Positions 16,446 through 22,930 of a DNA stretch of 64,000 bases are shown piece after piece. The stretch covers positions 2,418,001-2,482,000 of the forward strand of contig NZ_CP108093.1 of NCBI RefSeq assembly GCF_036188265.1. The letters run 5' to 3'. Source of the DNA: Streptomyces sp. NBC_00247 (GTDB lineage: Bacteria; Actinomycetota; Actinomycetes; Streptomycetales; Streptomycetaceae). The position numbers were made by a program, and so were the translations under genes. Below the pieces are notes generated by a model, which saw only the letters and a list, made by a program, of their open reading frames with translations, was not told where the DNA came from and made no database searches. How positions within the stretch are numbered: the stretch's first letter is position 1; the number at the start of each line of letters is the position of its first letter.

Positions 16446-17137
16446 ACCGTCCCGTCCAGATCCTCCCGCATGGCCACCCCGGCGCGCATGACGCGGGCGA
16501 ACGTGAGGATACCCAGGGCGGTGAGCACGAGTGCGTAGGGCGGCTCCCAGCCCCCCAGCCAGCTGTCGGCGGTGAACGGGTGGTCCTGGGCCAGGGTCGC
16601 CAGCAGGGCGGCGTGGGCGGCGGCTTCCACCAACTCCCCGATCAGGCAGCCGAGCAGCAGCCACCAGCCCGCGACGCGCAGGAGCTTGGCCACCCGTGGG
16701 GTGAAGACGCCCTCGCGGGAAGCGCCCTGCACCAGGCGGTTCAGCAGGAACAGCACGCCCATGAGCAGCACCCACGAGGGGAAGCCGCCGAGGAAGTCGA
16801 ACAGCCGCTGCGCGCCGTCGGCGTGGTCGGTGCAGTACGACGGTCGCGCCATGACCTCGGCCCCCGGCCGGGGGGCGAAGATGCTCGTGAACGAGTCCGC
16901 GCCGTAGTCCGCGCGGTCCTCGGCGCACACGGACGAACCGCCCCACATCAGGTGCGGCCCGGCGCCGATCAGGGGTGCTAGTGCACCGATGACGAAGCCC
17001 CCGAGAAGCAGTCGGTAGACGCCCCGGACCACCGTGGAGAGCGGCTCCAGCAGTCTCTTCTCCGCACGGTCGCCGTCGTGTGACGCCGACCGATCCCGCG
17101 ACTCGGCCCGTCCGGACCCCCGCACCTCAGCGAACAC
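16442..17137 (-). CDS. DUF2975 integral membrane protein
   Basis: 231 aa. About four membrane helices: LLLGGFVIGALAPLIGAG, WVLLMGVLFLLNRLV, WWLLLGCLIGELVEAAAH and ALVLTALGILTFARVM, with an extracytoplasmic loop containing two Cys (SVCAEDRAD and PSYCTDHAD) that could form a disulfide. A role is not established for the family; the coupled Xre regulator suggests a membrane-linked regulatory module. Start: GTG at 17137 with GGGGG five bases upstream; the first ~25 residues are poorly conserved in style, so a later start is possible. Confidence 0.8.
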   Translation of the reverse strand: MFAEVRGSGRAESRDRSASHDGDRAEKRLLEPLSTVVRGVYRLLLGGFVIGALAPLIGAGPHLMWGGSSVCAEDRADYGADSFTSIFAPRPGAEVMARPSYCTDHADGAQRLFDFLGGFPSWVLLMGVLFLLNRLVQGASREGVFTPRVAKLLRVAGWWLLLGCLIGELVEAAAHAALLATLAQDHPFTADSWLGGWEPPYALVLTALGILTFARVMRAGVAMREDLDGTV

Positions 17138-17148
17138 CAGTGCCCCCG

Positions 17149-17180
17149 TATCGAATATCGATGTTATCGAGAAACGATAA
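17149..17180. promoter_or_regulatory. TATCGA-type repeats, candidate operator of the DUF2975/Xre operon
   Basis: TATCGA occurs at 17149-17154, 17156-17161 and 17165-17170, and TTATCG (17164-17169) pairs with CGATAA (17175-17180) around AGAAA. This AT-rich, symmetric patch lies directly upstream of the DUF2975 start, where its promoter must be. The coupled Xre protein is the obvious candidate to bind it. Confidence 0.5.
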
Positions 17181-17308
17181 GAGCGAGGGAGGTGGAGGTC
17201 AACCCCTTCTCGGACGCGCGGCGCCGTCGGCCGGACGCCGGGCCGGTGCCAGGACAGCGGCGTCCGCCCGAAGAGGAGCGGCGCCGGCGTGGGCGACCGC
17301 AGGCGCGC

Positions 17309-17341
17309 GAAGGCCCCGGTAGCCGGGCTACCAGGGCCTTC
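17309..17341 (-). terminator. Hairpin terminator after VOC gene
   Basis: An extended stem: GAAGGCCC (17309-17316) pairs with GGGCCTTC (17334-17341), and inside it GGTAGC (17318-17323) pairs with GCTACC (17327-17332) around a 3-base loop. It lies 68 bp past the stop of the leftward VOC gene. Confidence 0.75.
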
Positions 17342-17408
17342 GTGGGACGCGGTGTCAGCCCGTGGCTGGCTGGACGCCGGGGCGGGACATGGCTTGCCGG
17401 GAGGCGCC

Positions 17409-17780
17409 CTACGGGCGGTTGCGGCAGAGGCAGAACGGGTGCCCGGCCGGGTCGGTGTAGACCTGCCAGCCGTAGCCGGACTCGCCGACGCAGCTCTTCA
17501 GGAAGGTGGCGCCCAGCTCGGTCACCCGGCGCCGTTCGGGCTCGAACTCGTCCACTTCGAAGTCGAGGTGGAACTGCTGCGGATGGTCCTGACCCGGCCA
17601 GCTCGGCGGCCGGTAGTCCGCCACCCGCTGGAACGACAGCTCGATGCCGTCGTTGCGCAGGTTGACCCAGTCCTCCTGGCTGCTGTCGGTGTTGATCTCC
17701 CAGCCCAGCACCTCGGCGTAGAACTCGGCCAGCTTCCACGGGTCGGGGCAGTCGAGGATGACGTCGGTGAACTTCAGCAT
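17409..17780 (-). CDS. VOC (glyoxalase/bleomycin-resistance) fold protein
   Basis: 123 aa with two beta-alpha-beta-beta-beta units: the first begins LKFTDVILDCPDPWKLAEFY, the second has QQFHLDFEVDEFE and ends WQVYTDPAGHPFCLC. This is the usual length of small VOC proteins, which bind metals or hydrophobic ligands as lyases, dioxygenases or drug-binding proteins; the substrate is not evident. Start: ATG at 17780 removes a 20-residue extension that does not look like protein. Monocistronic, with a strong terminator downstream. Confidence 0.9.
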   Translation of the reverse strand: MLKFTDVILDCPDPWKLAEFYAEVLGWEINTDSSQEDWVNLRNDGIELSFQRVADYRPPSWPGQDHPQQFHLDFEVDEFEPERRRVTELGATFLKSCVGESGYGWQVYTDPAGHPFCLCRNRP

Positions 17781-18061
17781 CGGAGCATCATAAGCGCGAT
17801 GCCGGACGCCCGCGGTGAACAAGTCCGGGCGCTGCCGCACCGGTTCGGCGGAGATCCGGGCCGTGGTACCGGGCCGCCCACCGGCGGGCTCCGGTCCGCC
17901 CTCTCTCCTCGCCGACGTCGCGCCCTCGGCCCCGGGGGCCCGTCTTCGCTCCTCGGCGGTGTGGCGTCGACACGTTCTCGGGGCAGGCGGCCCATCGTAG
18001 GGATCACCGGGAAAGCGCCTGGTGAAAGGTGCGGACCATGCCGGAGAAGAGGAGGACGACG

Positions 18062-18901
18062 GTGGAGTGGGAGCTGCGCGAGGAGTTCGGGACGCCCGAT
18101 GGCGTCATGCGGTGGAGGCGCTTCGGCGACGCGGACGCCACCGGTGGCGCCCCCGTCGTGCTGGTGCACGGCACCCCTTACTCCTCCTTCCTCTGGCGGG
18201 ACATCGCGCCGGCGCTCGCCCGTACCCGCCAGGTCTTCGTCTTCGACCACCTCGGTTTCGGCCGGTCGGAGCAGCGCGAGGGCCAGGACCTCGGTCTGGC
18301 GGCCCACGCGAGGAGGTTCGCCGCCCTCCTCGACCACTGGGGACTGTCCTCCCCCAGCGTCGTCGCGCACGACATCGGCGGCGCCGTGGCCCTGCGGACG
18401 TTGCTGCTGGAGCGGCGGAACTACCGGGACCTGACCCTCTTCGACGCGGTGAGCGGCGGCGACTGGGAGCGAGGGCTCTTCCGGCTCTTCCTGGAGCACA
18501 CGGAGGTGTTCGAGCAGCTGCCGGGGTACGCGCACGAGGCGCTGGTCGCCGCCCACCTGCGGCACGCCACGCACGTCGGTTTCCGGCCGGGAGTCCTCGA
18601 CGCGTACCTCGCGCCGTGGCGGGGAGCGTCGGGCCAGGCCGCGTTCTACCGCCAGTACAGCCAGATCAGGCAGGCGGACACCGCCCCGTACGAGGAGTTG
18701 CTCGGCACCATCTCCCTTCCCGTACGGCTCATCTGGGGGCGGGAGGACCGCATCCTCCCCCCGGAGTACGCGCGTTGGCTGCACGAGCGCGTTCCGCACG
18801 CCGAACTGCACTGGATCGAAGGCGCGGGCCACCTCCTCCAGGAGGACGCGGCGGGGCAGCTCGCGGCCCGTCTCACCGCCGGGTTCCCCGCGAGCGCGTG
18901 A
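18062..18901 (+). CDS. Alpha/beta hydrolase with Asp nucleophile (haloalkane dehalogenase / epoxide hydrolase type)
   Basis: 279 aa. Motifs in order: oxyanion-hole VLVHGTPYSSFLW, strand DHLGFGRSE, nucleophile elbow VVAHDIGGAVAL, where Asp replaces the usual Ser, acid-bearing GREDRILPPEYARW, and catalytic His in IEGAGHLLQED. An Asp nucleophile is characteristic of haloalkane dehalogenases, haloacetate dehalogenases and epoxide hydrolases, not esterases. No signal peptide. Start: GTG at 18062 with AGGAGG six bases upstream; ATG at 18038 with AAAGGTG is nearly as good and would add eight residues. No operon partner. Confidence 0.85.
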   Translation: MEWELREEFGTPDGVMRWRRFGDADATGGAPVVLVHGTPYSSFLWRDIAPALARTRQVFVFDHLGFGRSEQREGQDLGLAAHARRFAALLDHWGLSSPSVVAHDIGGAVALRTLLLERRNYRDLTLFDAVSGGDWERGLFRLFLEHTEVFEQLPGYAHEALVAAHLRHATHVGFRPGVLDAYLAPWRGASGQAAFYRQYSQIRQADTAPYEELLGTISLPVRLIWGREDRILPPEYARWLHERVPHAELHWIEGAGHLLQEDAAGQLAARLTAGFPASA

Positions 18902-18911
18902 GGACGGCGGC

Positions 18912-19070
18912 TCAGCCGAGTGCGGGGTCGTCCAGGTCACCGATGGTGCCCATTCCTCCGTCCCCTTCCGACCATCCCGACGCGTCCGGCATCTGGCTCT
19001 CGAAGTAGCGGTTCACCGCACCGCTGCCGTGCTCGTCGATGATCCGGGCCACGTCCGGATGTACGGACCA
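18912..19070 (-). pseudogene. Possible 3' remnant of a leftward gene
   Basis: Reading leftward from about 19070, the frame WSVHPDVARIIDEHGSGAVN, continuing to GGMGTIGDLDDPALG and a TGA at 18912-18914, looks like a genuine acidic protein C-terminus. No start codon with a ribosome site is found upstream, and the frame dissolves beyond 19080. Family not recognised. It may be what is left of a deleted gene, or chance. Confidence 0.3.
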
Positions 19071-19161
19071 CCGCGCGCGTCCGGCCCGGCGGCTTGGTGT
19101 CGACGCGGGCGGCGGGCGGCAGGCGCCGGGGGCACCTCACCGGGCGCCTATCCTCGCCCGT

Positions 19162-19791
19162 ATGACGACGGACCGGGCGGCACAGGCCGCCGAACGGCTG
19201 GGCCGGGGGCACCGTCCCGACGGTCCGGCTACACCGCCCCCAGCCGGGCGGGACGCCTCTCCGCCGCGGCTCTCCGAGGAGGAAGTCCGCGCGGCGGAAG
19301 CGGAGCTGGGCATCACGTTCCCGGAGGGGTACCGGGAGTACCTGCTCCGAAGGAGCGCCGGCGGGCGGGTCAAGCGACTGCTTCACACCCCGGAGGGATG
19401 GCGCTGGGAAGAGGACTGGCGTACCAACCACGCCCTGCTCTCCACCCCCTTTCCGCATCCGGACTCCTACCGTGCCCGCGAGGACGAACTGGACGCCCGT
19501 GAGCCCCGGCCGGAGGACTTCCCGGACCCCGGCGCGCACCGGGCCGCGTGGGCGCGGTGGGACGCCGAGTACGAGGTGTTCCAGGAGCACAAGACCGCCG
19601 GGGCGGTGTTCATCCAGGACAACGGCTGCGGCTTCTCGACGCTTCTCGTGGTCACCGGTCCGCACCGGGGCACTCTGTGGTTCGACGGCCGGGCAACCTG
19701 CGACCGGATCCTTCCGTTGGACCTGGACGGCGGGCCGGTGCTGTTCCCGGAGTGGCTCGACCGGAACTCCATGGACCTGCTCGGCTGGTGA
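19162..19791 (+). CDS. SMI1/KNR4 (SUKH) family protein
   Basis: 209 aa. After a ~35-residue proline-rich lead comes the SUKH core: LSEEEVRAAEAELGITFPEG, then YREYLLRRSAGGRV; later AGAVFIQDNGCGFSTLLVVT and LWFDGRATCDRILPL match the family's G-x-G strand region. Many bacterial SUKH proteins are immunity proteins for polymorphic or contact-dependent toxins; some have regulatory roles. No toxin gene is next to it. Start: ATG at 19162; no good ribosome site, so the start is uncertain. A second, broken family member lies at 14664-15038. Confidence 0.8.
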   Translation: MTTDRAAQAAERLGRGHRPDGPATPPPAGRDASPPRLSEEEVRAAEAELGITFPEGYREYLLRRSAGGRVKRLLHTPEGWRWEEDWRTNHALLSTPFPHPDSYRAREDELDAREPRPEDFPDPGAHRAAWARWDAEYEVFQEHKTAGAVFIQDNGCGFSTLLVVTGPHRGTLWFDGRATCDRILPLDLDGGPVLFPEWLDRNSMDLLGW

Positions 19792-19804
19792 GCCCGTCGG
19801 CGGC

Positions 19805-20386
19805 CTACCGCCGCTCCCCGGTCGTCTCTCCGGGTCGCGTCATGGTCATGCCCAGGTCCTGGCGCATCCCTTCGCGCAGGGCGACCAGACGCTCCCACAG
19901 CTCCTCGATCTGCCCCTCCAGGACGTCGAGACCGTCCCCCGGGTCGGTCGCGCCGGTGTCCAGCCGCACGGCATGGCGGTGCATTTTCTGCAGGGCGCCG
20001 TTGACCCGGCCGGCCAAGCCGTGGACCTCGTCGGAGGCGAGGATGTTCACCTCCGCGTGGTGGGCGACGTACGCCCGCCAGCTCTCGTGGAGCGTGTCAC
20101 GGCACGGACCGTCCACCCCGCCCGTCCGCCGCAGATCGGCCGCGCAGGCCGCGAGCGCGTCCCGGACCGAGCGGGACGCGGCGTTGAACCGTACGTAGAC
20201 GGCCTGCCGTTCGGCGAGGAGCCGATCCTCCCGGGCGCGCGTCAGGTCCTCCTGCCGGTGGCGCTCGACGCGCTCCTGCTCCCGCCGGTGGACCCGCTGT
20301 GCGTGGCGCTGCGCGAGCAGGACCGAGACCAGCGACACCGCGCCTCCGATCACCGCCGCCGCCAGCGTCAGCATCGCCGCACCCAT
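19805..20386 (-). CDS. Single-pass membrane-anchored coiled-coil protein, unknown function
   Basis: 193 aa. An N-terminal membrane helix (LTLAAAVIGGAVSLVSVLLA, residues 6-25) is followed by a highly charged helix (residues 26-65, Arg/Glu/Gln rich, coiled-coil like) and a helical domain with cysteines at CAADLRR and GPCRD. No enzyme motif. It probably points into the cytoplasm from a membrane anchor. Start: ATG at 20386, with a weak GGGGGTG upstream. Convergent with the SUKH gene (13-bp gap). Confidence 0.7.
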   Translation of the reverse strand: MGAAMLTLAAAVIGGAVSLVSVLLAQRHAQRVHRREQERVERHRQEDLTRAREDRLLAERQAVYVRFNAASRSVRDALAACAADLRRTGGVDGPCRDTLHESWRAYVAHHAEVNILASDEVHGLAGRVNGALQKMHRHAVRLDTGATDPGDGLDVLEGQIEELWERLVALREGMRQDLGMTMTRPGETTGERR

Positions 20387-20488
20387 CGCGTCACCCCCTG
20401 CGACCGCCCGTCGTCACGGTAACCGATCCGCCACCCGGCACGTCCGGCCTTGCGGTCGTTCCACCGCGGCGGTACCGGGCCGCCCACG

Positions 20489-21889
20489 TCATGGCAGCAC
20501 CCGGCAGAGTGCGTCCAGGGTCCCCTTCCAGGCGCTGTCCGAGGGACTTCCGTAACTGATGACCAGCGCGTCCCGCTCCCGTGCGGCGTCCGGGTGGCGG
20601 AAGTAGGAGAGGCCCTCCAGCGCCAGTCCCTGGAAGGCGGCGGCCGAGATCACCGAACGTTCGGTGCCCTCGGGGAGTTCGAGGACCGCGTGCAGCCCGG
20701 CCGCGATGCCGCTGATCCGGATGCCGGGGGCCCGCTCGGCCAGGGCGGCGACGAGCTGGTCGCGTCGGCGCCGGTAGCGCAGCCGCATCGCTCGCACATG
20801 ACGGTCGTACGCGCCCGAGGCGATGAACTCCGCGAGGGTGAGCTGATCCAGGGAGCTGGTCGTCCAGTCGGAGAAGCCCTTGGCGTCGGCCAGTTCCGCC
20901 ACCATGCCGGCGGGCGCCACCATCCAGCCCAACCGGAGCCCCGGAGCGAGGGACTTGCTCACCGTGCCGATGTGGACGACGCGGTCGGGGTCGAGTCCCT
21001 GGAGGCTGCCGACCGGCTGGCGGTCGTAGCGGAACTCGCCGTCGTAGTCGTCCTCGACGATCAGCCCGCCCGTCGCACGCGCCCAGTCGACGACCGCCAC
21101 CCGGCGGTCCGGATGCAGCGGCACCCCGGTGGGGAACTGGTGCGCGGGCGTCATGAGCACGGCCCCCGCCTCGGGCCTGTCCGCCAACGCGCCCACCACC
21201 GTGCCGAGTCGGTCCACCGGCACGCACGGCGTGCGCAGTCCGGCCCGCGCCAGGGCCGTACGGTGGAAGTCGAGTCCGTACGAGTCCACGGCGACCTCGC
21301 GCACCTCACGCCGCGCCAACACCTCGCCGACCAGGCGCAGTCCGTGGATGAAGCCCGAGCAGATCACCACGCGTTCCGGGTCGGCGTACACCCCGCGCGC
21401 CCTGCCGACGTACTCCGCGACGACGGTGCGCAGTTCGGTGCGCCCGCGCGGATCGCCGTATCCGAATGCTCCGTCCGGCGCATCGGTGAGCGCGCGGCGG
21501 GACGCGCGGAGCCAGGCGGCGCGCGGGAAGGAGGCCAGGTCCGGCTGGCCGGGCATCAGGCTGTACGTGGGCAGCCTGCGGGCCGGCAGGGTCCTGCGGG
21601 CGACCGGGGTCCCGCCACGCGGCTCCGCCCGCCGCGCGACACGGGTCCCGGAGCCCTGGCGGGCGGTGAGCCACCCCTCGGCGACCAGTTCCGCGTAGGC
21701 GTCGGCCACCGTGTTCCGCGCGATCCCCAGGTCGGCGGCGAGCGCCCGGGAGGACGGCAGCCGGCTGCCGGGGGCCAGTCTCCCCGTGCGGACGGCGTCC
21801 CGCAGCGCCTCCATCAGTCCGTCGCGCAAGCCTCCGGCGTGCGGCTCGATGTGCAGGTCGGCGCCGAAAGTGGCCCAGGAATCCGTCAT
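20489..21889 (-). CDS. MocR/PdxR-type regulator (GntR HTH fused to aminotransferase fold)
   Basis: 466 aa. N-terminal GntR winged helix (about 15-85: GSRLPSSRALAADLGIARNT and GWLTARQGSGTRV) joined to a fold-type I aminotransferase domain (about 105-466). PLP-binding landmarks are visible: EDDYDGEFRYD and the Schiff-base Lys in GTVSKSLAPGLRLGW. Such proteins bind PLP and regulate vitamin B6 or amine metabolism. No pdxS/pdxT genes are adjacent; the natural target is the divergent AhpD-like gene 47 bp away. Start: ATG at 21889 chosen so that the divergent promoter fits; the longer form from 21946 would overlap the neighbour. Confidence 0.92.
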   Translation of the reverse strand: MTDSWATFGADLHIEPHAGGLRDGLMEALRDAVRTGRLAPGSRLPSSRALAADLGIARNTVADAYAELVAEGWLTARQGSGTRVARRAEPRGGTPVARRTLPARRLPTYSLMPGQPDLASFPRAAWLRASRRALTDAPDGAFGYGDPRGRTELRTVVAEYVGRARGVYADPERVVICSGFIHGLRLVGEVLARREVREVAVDSYGLDFHRTALARAGLRTPCVPVDRLGTVVGALADRPEAGAVLMTPAHQFPTGVPLHPDRRVAVVDWARATGGLIVEDDYDGEFRYDRQPVGSLQGLDPDRVVHIGTVSKSLAPGLRLGWMVAPAGMVAELADAKGFSDWTTSSLDQLTLAEFIASGAYDRHVRAMRLRYRRRRDQLVAALAERAPGIRISGIAAGLHAVLELPEGTERSVISAAAFQGLALEGLSYFRHPDAARERDALVISYGSPSDSAWKGTLDALCRVLP

Positions 21890-21936
21890 GGAAATGGACC
21901 ATAGTCCGGTGCCACCCGAGCCGTAGCGTGGTGGGC
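21890..21936. promoter_or_regulatory. Compact divergent promoter of mocR-like and ahpD-like genes
   Basis: Only 47 bp separate the two start codons. GGAC (21896-21899) and GTCC (21904-21907) form an imperfect palindrome GGACCATAGTCC, and CATAGT could be a -10 for the rightward gene, whose transcript would then have a very short leader. Likely site of MocR control. Confidence 0.45.
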
Positions 21937-22443
21937 ATGACGACACGGAGCCACACCCACGCCACGTCCGAGTTCACCCCCGAGCACACCCCGCGCCTCA
22001 ACTGGGCGGAGCTCGCCCCCGACGTCTACAAGGCCATGGTCCGGCTGGACGCGGCGGCCCGTAAGGGACTCGACCCCGTCATCGGCGAGCTGGTGAAGAT
22101 CCGCTCCTCGCAGCTCAACCACTGCGCGTTCTGCCTGGACATGCACACCAAGGACGCCCTCGCGCAGGGCGAGACCGTCCAGCGGATCGTGCAGCTCAGC
22201 GCGTGGGAGGAGTCGAAGCACTTCTACACGGAGAAGGAGATCGCGGCGATCGAACTGACCGAGGCGATCACCGTCGTGACCGACGGGTTCGTGCCGGACG
22301 AGGTCTGGGAGAAGGCCGCCAAGCACTTCGACGAGACCGAGCTGGCCCACCTGGTCGCCGCGATCAACGTGATCAACGGCTGGAACCGCTTCGCCGTGAG
22401 CACCCGCATGGTCCCGGGCCACTACACCCCGGGCGCGCACTGA
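21937..22443 (+). CDS. AhpD-like carboxymuconolactone decarboxylase family protein
   Basis: 168 aa, all-helical CMD/AhpD fold. The redox motif is HCAFCLDMH (C-x-x-C, with His three residues later), as in AhpD-type alkylhydroperoxidases: EIGELVKIRSSQ precedes it in the usual place and INVINGWNRFAV ends the core. Predicted role: thiol-dependent peroxide or radical detoxification. Start: ATG at 21937 (an in-frame GTG at 21928 is the alternative); no strong ribosome site. Divergent from a MocR-type regulator that probably controls it. Confidence 0.9.
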   Translation: MTTRSHTHATSEFTPEHTPRLNWAELAPDVYKAMVRLDAAARKGLDPVIGELVKIRSSQLNHCAFCLDMHTKDALAQGETVQRIVQLSAWEESKHFYTEKEIAAIELTEAITVVTDGFVPDEVWEKAAKHFDETELAHLVAAINVINGWNRFAVSTRMVPGHYTPGAH

Positions 22444-22511
22444 CCCACCCCCGGCACCCGCCGCACCGCACCGACCCGCCCGGCACGCACCGGACTGCCG
22501 GGGGGCGCCCC

Positions 22512-22583
22512 GGTGCGTCGGCCGGTGCGTCCGGCGGTGCGTCGGCCGGTGCGTCCGGCGGTGCGTCGGCCGGTGCGTCCGGG
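22512..22583. repeat. Three 24-bp (six 12-bp) tandem repeats
   Basis: Three head-to-tail 24-bp units (22512, 22536, 22560), the first two identical and the third differing in its last base. Each is two near-identical 12-mers, GGTGCGTCGGCC and GGTGCGTCCGGC. They lie in the 3' untranslated region of the AhpD-like gene and run directly into its terminator. Confidence 0.95.
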
Positions 22584-22613
22584 ACGCCCCGCGGGCCGCG
22601 GCCCGCGGGGCGT
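22584..22613 (+). terminator. Perfect 30-bp palindrome with T-run, terminator of ahpD-like gene
   Basis: ACGCCCCGCGGGCC (22584-22597) and its complement (22600-22613) around GC make a fully palindromic 30 bp, followed by TTTCCC. A very stable hairpin, 140 bp after the AhpD-like stop. Confidence 0.8.
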
Positions 22614-22871
22614 TTCCCTGCCCGGACCCGCGTCCGGTGCGTCCACGCCGTGTCCCGCCCGCACCGTCGGCCGCCTCCCTCCACTCGCCCCGATCCCGGA
22701 GCAACACCACAATTTCGGCGCCGAATTGCCCGTCGGGCCCGGCGGGCGGTGCCCGCGTTCAACGGGCCCTGCGGCGGCGAGAAATGTCCTCACTCTCCGC
22801 GGATCAGCGAAGGAACCCTGCCTGCTCGAAGCATCTGTGTTCGTGACACCCTCCATGGCATGCTCTCGCCA

Positions 22872-22897
22872 GCGCCCCGCCGTTTCCGGCGGGGCGC
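22872..22897 (+). other. Stable hairpin in the leader of the M4 protease gene
   Basis: GCGCCCCGCCG (22872-22882) and CGGCGGGGCGC (22887-22897) form a perfect 11-bp stem with a TTTC loop, ending 33 bp before the protease ATG. It could be an upstream terminator, an attenuator or an mRNA-stabilising leader. Confidence 0.55.
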
Positions 22898-22930
22898 GTC
22901 GAGTTGAGTCCCGGAAGGACGAACCCGCAG

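Noticed and set aside
17192..17665. Rightward frame with GGGAGG upstream starting near 17192
   Set aside because: Arg/Gly/Pro-rich, runs through the VOC terminator and antisense through the VOC gene; no family resemblance.
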